Below, piece by piece: positions 60,662 through 64,000 of a stretch of DNA of 64,000 nt (position 1 is its first letter; each line of letters starts with the position of its first letter). Both the position numbers and the translations under genes were made by a program. The stretch covers positions 55,085-119,084 of the forward strand of contig CAYLSH010000001.1 of assembly GCA_964386235.1 (NCBI GenBank), written 5' to 3'. The notes beneath the pieces were generated by a model. That model was not told the origin of the DNA. It saw only the letters and a program-made list of their open reading frames with translations, and did not search any database. The DNA is from RGIG8767 sp964386235. GTDB lineage: Bacteria > Bacillota > Clostridia > Lachnospirales > Lachnospiraceae.

Positions 60662-63661
60662 CTAATTTGCAGCTGTATTACCGGACTTAACTTCGTATAC
60701 ACCCGTTGAACTCTTCTTGGTTGTTATGGTTGAGGAAGTAATATTTCCTTCCTCGTCCCTGTTAAAGGTTACCTCATTTACTGCTGTATCTGCGTGAGAA
60801 TAATATCTCTCATACACCTTCGTATTGCTGAATTCATAATCCGTTGTTTTTTCGGATTCCACTTCTTTTACCAAGGACTTTGAATACCCGTTTACCAGTT
60901 CGTAACGAATCGTATCCAGTTCCTCTACTTTATATTCTCCCAGTGGAAGATCCGTGATCTCAACCGCCTTTGTTCCTTTTTTATCAAAAGTAATGACACG
61001 GTAAAGAACGCTTCCGTCCGGGCAGGTGATCTTAAATGTAAAGTTAGCTTCTCCGTGAACGGTATCCACTTTGTCAACGGTTTTGATAATCTTTAAGTTT
61101 CCTTTCTGAGGCTTGGGTGTATTGTATACAATATTGTCTTCCAGTTCCTCATTCGTATCAATTCCGTTATAAACTGTTGCTTTTGCACTTACCGTATCAC
61201 CTGATGTAACTTTTGCAACCACTACTTTATAAATTGTATCGTTTGGCAGATATGCATTTTGGTCATATCCTGTTTCTTTAATGTAATACGTGCCTTCACG
61301 AAGATTTGTGAAAGAAACCAGACCTTCTTCATCCGTTGAAGCAACATCCAAGCTCGTGGTGCAGGCAGCATCCTGGTACAATGTAAACTGTACATTCTCG
61401 ATCACATTTTCCGTTCCCTCTTCCATCTTGGTCAAGGTTACATCTGCTCTCGGAACCGTTGTGATGTTTGGAATTACTTCTGTAACATTTGGAATAACAA
61501 ACTTCATACCACAGCTGGAATCCCAACCGCCTCGCTCCATGTAAAGAACGGTAACCGTGTGTTCTTCTTCCTTCTGTGCATCGGTTAATTTTTCCCACCA
61601 GTTTCCTTTTCTGTCAGATGCTTTTATGCCGTATACCTCTTCCCAGATATCCACTTTATTGGATTCCGGCTGTTCACTATATATTCCGGGATAAGCACTG
61701 TGCATACCACCAAGATCCAGTACGCATTTACCATCCACCATTACCCAGAGATCATCATCACCGAAAAACTCATAGTACATATCGCCAATGTAATCACCAA
61801 TTTTAAAGGTAAAGTCATATCGCATACCAAAGTAATAGTTCAGATCCGCTCCCCCGATCGCATAGGTATAAGGCTGGTATTTGCTTCTATTACCCTGCTT
61901 GGGTGCTTTGCTCAGTGGTAAAAACCGTTTGCTGTACTCCCCATTTTCCTTGGATTTTGTGATGTCCGTATTATCCGTTAAGTTATAAACATAATCCAGT
62001 TCATATGTGTTACCTGTCTGCTTAAATGAAAGACCGTAATTGGTATACACATATTTGTAATCGCCATCCTGCGTGTTGGTAAAATAGCCACCATCCACAA
62101 TCTGTCTGCCATCATTTGTTTTTCCGTAATTGACAACATCGTAGTAACCATCACCATCACTATCCGTCATACCCGTCACGATGCCGGGAACAATTGCTTT
62201 ATCTCCGCCTTTCACACCGGCACCATCAGAGTTGTTTACATTGATGGATAACGGAGTACCGTTCTTTGAAATATAATTATCCTTATAACCATGGATATCC
62301 GTTCCTACTTTGGTAATATTAGTTTCTTTATTCGCTGTCTCCTGACTTTTGGAAGATGAAGTACCCATCGCTAAGAATGCATTGCCTTTATTTTCAATCT
62401 TTGCACCCTGCTTATTGATACCGGCATTGTAATTGTAATAATTGCCTTTTTCATAGTTATCTACATAATAATCGTAAAAGGTAACTTCATTTGTAAAAGT
62501 ATAACTTCCTTCTTTGTAGTATAACTTAACGGTATTTTCGGGTTTGTTTAAGTCCAAAGTAACTCTGGAGGTATCGTTCGGATCATTGATGTAAGGTTTT
62601 CCGACCAATTTTCCTTTTTCATCATACACTTCAACTTTTAATAAAGTATAATTCTTACCTCCCTGTACAGGAAGATCCTCGTATAACATTTCTTCATTTT
62701 CGTTTAAAGTAACGGTTTGCGGTGCATAGAATGCCTTCCCGTTCTTATCGTTTACATCTTTTACAAGATAATGCTCAAAGGTTACTGTTCTCTGTCCTAC
62801 AACATCCGTAACCAAAACCACATAGGTGGAAAAATGTGTGGTTGTCATCTCTACTGCGCTTGTATTTTCATTTTCTGCAACAGCACTTTCGGATTCCATT
62901 TTGGTGATATTATCATTATCATCTACGTGATATACAACAACTTCTTCTTTGGTATCTTCTTCTGTGATTAACATATCCCCTTCAAAACTTACCGTGATTT
63001 CATTTCCGTTTAAGGGCTGTACGTTCTCACCGTCCAGTACCAGGTTGATGTCAAATGCTTTGTAACGTTTTACGATTGCTTCTTCATTTTCTTCTGCTGC
63101 TTCAATAACTACTTCTGCAGGTTCTACTTCTACTGCAGAAACTGTAGTTCCTTCTGCAAAAGCATCTTCCGGTCCGCTTACCGTAATGGTAATACCGGAA
63201 ACCGTAACAGATTCCAAACTAACCATAGCGATATCGTTTTCAGAAACTGTCTGTTCTGTTTCATCAATCTCATTTTCAGAAACCGTTTCTTCATTTTCTT
63301 CAGTCTCATCATTTTCGTTATTGTTTGTATTTTCATTTTCGGTATTTTCATTTTCGGTGTTTTCACTATTAGTGTTTTCACTATTAGTGTTTTCACTATT
63401 GGTGTTTTCACTATTAGTGTTTTCACTATTGGTGTTTTCACTATTGGTGTTTTCACTATTGGTGTTTTCAACATTGGTGCTTTCACCGTTTGCATTCGTA
63501 TTCTCGTTATTTGCAGTTTCTTCCGTGCTTCCTGCTTCGTTAGAACCGCTTTCAATACTATTGCCGCTAACACTCTGCGCCATAACAGGTGTTACATCCC
63601 CTGCCAATAACATTGCTGCCATTCCGATTGCAAATACTCTTTTCATCAATCCAGATTTCAT
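60662..63661 (-). CDS. Large secreted adhesin with fibro-slime and SpaA-type domains
   Basis: The 999-residue surface protein has a Sec signal peptide (1-29, ending PVMAQS). It is followed by a low-complexity Asn/Ser/Glu/Thr region with seven perfect NSENT units (about 67-101), Glu-rich spacer, several beta domains (150-400), a calcium-loop-like stretch DSDGDGYYDVV near 500, and a fibro-slime domain at about 540-725 (YEFFGDDDLWVMVDGKCVLD then LGGMHSAYPG). Two SpaA/Cna-B type domains follow (about 740-825 and 853-948; KMEEGTENVIENVQFTLYQD), which may form internal isopeptide bonds. There is no LPXTG, NPQTN or C-terminal membrane span; it ends VKSGNTAAN. It is first in the matrix operon behind an AAGGAGG site. 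Confidence 0.88.
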   Translation of the reverse strand: MKSGLMKRVFAIGMAAMLLAGDVTPVMAQSVSGNSIESGSNEAGSTEETANNENTNANGESTNVENTNSENTNSENTNSENTNSENTNSENTNSENTNSENTENENTENENTNNNENDETEENEETVSENEIDETEQTVSENDIAMVSLESVTVSGITITVSGPEDAFAEGTTVSAVEVEPAEVVIEAAEENEEAIVKRYKAFDINLVLDGENVQPLNGNEITVSFEGDMLITEEDTKEEVVVYHVDDNDNITKMESESAVAENENTSAVEMTTTHFSTYVVLVTDVVGQRTVTFEHYLVKDVNDKNGKAFYAPQTVTLNENEEMLYEDLPVQGGKNYTLLKVEVYDEKGKLVGKPYINDPNDTSRVTLDLNKPENTVKLYYKEGSYTFTNEVTFYDYYVDNYEKGNYYNYNAGINKQGAKIENKGNAFLAMGTSSSKSQETANKETNITKVGTDIHGYKDNYISKNGTPLSINVNNSDGAGVKGGDKAIVPGIVTGMTDSDGDGYYDVVNYGKTNDGRQIVDGGYFTNTQDGDYKYVYTNYGLSFKQTGNTYELDYVYNLTDNTDITKSKENGEYSKRFLPLSKAPKQGNRSKYQPYTYAIGGADLNYYFGMRYDFTFKIGDYIGDMYYEFFGDDDLWVMVDGKCVLDLGGMHSAYPGIYSEQPESNKVDIWEEVYGIKASDRKGNWWEKLTDAQKEEEHTVTVLYMERGGWDSSCGMKFVIPNVTEVIPNITTVPRADVTLTKMEEGTENVIENVQFTLYQDAACTTSLDVASTDEEGLVSFTNLREGTYYIKETGYDQNAYLPNDTIYKVVVAKVTSGDTVSAKATVYNGIDTNEELEDNIVYNTPKPQKGNLKIIKTVDKVDTVHGEANFTFKITCPDGSVLYRVITFDKKGTKAVEITDLPLGEYKVEELDTIRYELVNGYSKSLVKEVESEKTTDYEFSNTKVYERYYSHADTAVNEVTFNRDEEGNITSSTITTKKSSTGVYEVKSGNTAAN
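63364..63468 (-). repeat. Seven tandem 15-bp units encoding NSENT
   Basis: Seven direct copies of a 15-base unit (on the plus strand CACTATTRGTGTTTT) lie in frame inside the adhesin gene; they differ only at one A/G position. Related degenerate units flank them on both sides. Change of copy number by slippage would keep the reading frame and vary stalk length. Confidence 0.9.
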
Positions 63662-63736
63662 GTGAATCCTCCTTAAAACTGTTACGTTCCATCAAATCTA
63701 TGCTTAATCGTCATATCTTTTCTTATCTCATGTAGT

Positions 63737-63769
63737 AATATAGCAACCCCAAGTCACACGTCGGTCACA
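63737..63769 (-). promoter_or_regulatory. Matrix-operon promoter with direct-repeat element (P1)
   Basis: On the minus strand TGTGAC-CGACG-TGTGAC (63753-63769) is followed after exactly 10 bases by TATATT (63737-63742), with no recognisable -35. The leader to the adhesin ATG is about 70 bases. The 11-base period suits a response regulator bound as a tandem dimer that replaces the -35. Confidence 0.6.
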
Positions 63770-63812
63770 TATTATGAGTTTTCTTATTTTTTAATTTTTT
63801 TAAAATGAATAA

Positions 63813-63862
63813 GAGATTCGCTTGCGAAACTCTAGCGCCGCTTTTGCGTCGCTTTTAGCGAC
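63813..63862. repeat. Cluster of small hairpins upstream of the matrix operon
   Basis: Two short inverted repeats lie close together: GAGATTCGC-TT-GCGAAACTC at 63813-63832 (one mismatch) and GTCGC-N5-GCGAC at 63848-63862. Together with the hairpin at 63902-63950 they fill the otherwise empty 339-base stretch 63662-64000, apart from the operon promoter. No protein is encoded. Confidence 0.45.
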
Positions 63863-63901
63863 ATTCTACCTATGCAAAAGCGTGCGCATCCTCACGGAGT
63901 G

Positions 63902-63950
63902 TTTTTTGTGCAATAGGAAATTTCAAAGGAATTTTCTATTGCACAAAAAA
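63902..63950. terminator. Long hairpin with T-runs on both strands
   Basis: TTTTTTGTGCAATAG and its complement extend into a 21-bp stem (one G-T pair) with a 7-base loop; A/T runs on both outer ends would allow termination in either direction. Confidence 0.65.
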
Positions 63951-63982
63951 AAACTAAGAAGCCATCTTTAGCCTCTTAGTTT
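63951..63982 (-). terminator. Rho-independent terminator of a minus-strand gene beyond the window
   Basis: AAACTAAGA pairs with TCTTAGTTT (9 bp plus inner pairs). On the minus strand the stem is followed by nine T. It should end transcription of a gene located above 64000, so the matrix operon starts independently. Confidence 0.75.
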
Positions 63983-64000
63983 CCATTTTGCACGTTCTTT

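Noticed and set aside
63364..63468. Possible CRISPR array
   Set aside because: The 15-base units are contiguous without spacers and encode NSENT in frame inside the adhesin gene.

Overview
The window looks like chromosome of a Gram-positive anaerobe of the Clostridia, most likely a gut or rumen Lachnospiraceae. The basis is the mix of families: HemZ-type radical SAM protein, CIRCE-controlled groESL, SipW/TasA-type secretion, an RsgI-like surface glycanase, lipoprotein sugar-binding protein, ABC-F protein of the YkpA/YbiT type, and strong AAGGAGG-like ribosome sites. No ribosomal RNA, tRNA, CRISPR array, insertion sequence or prophage is visible. The species assignment is inference.

Layout. 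1-1570: aspS (cut by the window edge) and hisS. 1655-18589: an alpha-glucan (starch/maltodextrin) region on the minus strand. malQ, a LacI-type regulator, a GH13 neopullulanase-like enzyme, a GH31 glucosidase and a lipoprotein GH13 amylase form one run. A second run has the binding protein and two permeases of a maltodextrin ABC transporter, followed by a chemoreceptor and a cytosolic sugar-binding/GGDEF protein. Both runs start at a good sigma-A promoter with an identical 16-bp LacI-type operator just downstream of the -10. 18788-34749: housekeeping and stress genes (coiled-coil protein, hemZ, MBL-fold hydrolase, rel, a paired ABC exporter, groESL, patatin-like lipase, HAD and PHP hydrolases, ABC-F). 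A long folded palindromic element sits between rel and the MBL gene. 34966-46617: a beta-glucan region. A degenerate-GGDEF protein and an AraC regulator (plus strand) face a GH94 phosphorylase, a membrane-anchored GH16 glucanase with CBM-like modules and a 1608-residue RsgI-like GH16 protein. 46783-56665: small conserved protein, maf, ppk, ppx, DUF815 ATPase, pheA, a DUF5050-like protein and folate genes.

56720-63661 is the most unusual part. It is a minus-strand operon with a 999-residue secreted fibro-slime/SpaA-type adhesin, a TasA-like protein, a SipW signal peptidase, two more TasA-like proteins, a 61-residue protein, and a protein that fuses a second SipW-type signal peptidase to a class B sortase in one chain. 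Two promoters in this operon carry the same direct-repeat element (TGTGAC-N5-TGTGAC) at the same distance from the -10. This looks like a co-regulated surface fibre or matrix assembly system resembling, but organised differently from, Bacillus tapA-sipW-tasA.

All calls come from reading the sequence and recalled family motifs; no database search was possible. Several starts were moved inward from the longest open frame to the start preceded by a ribosome binding site.
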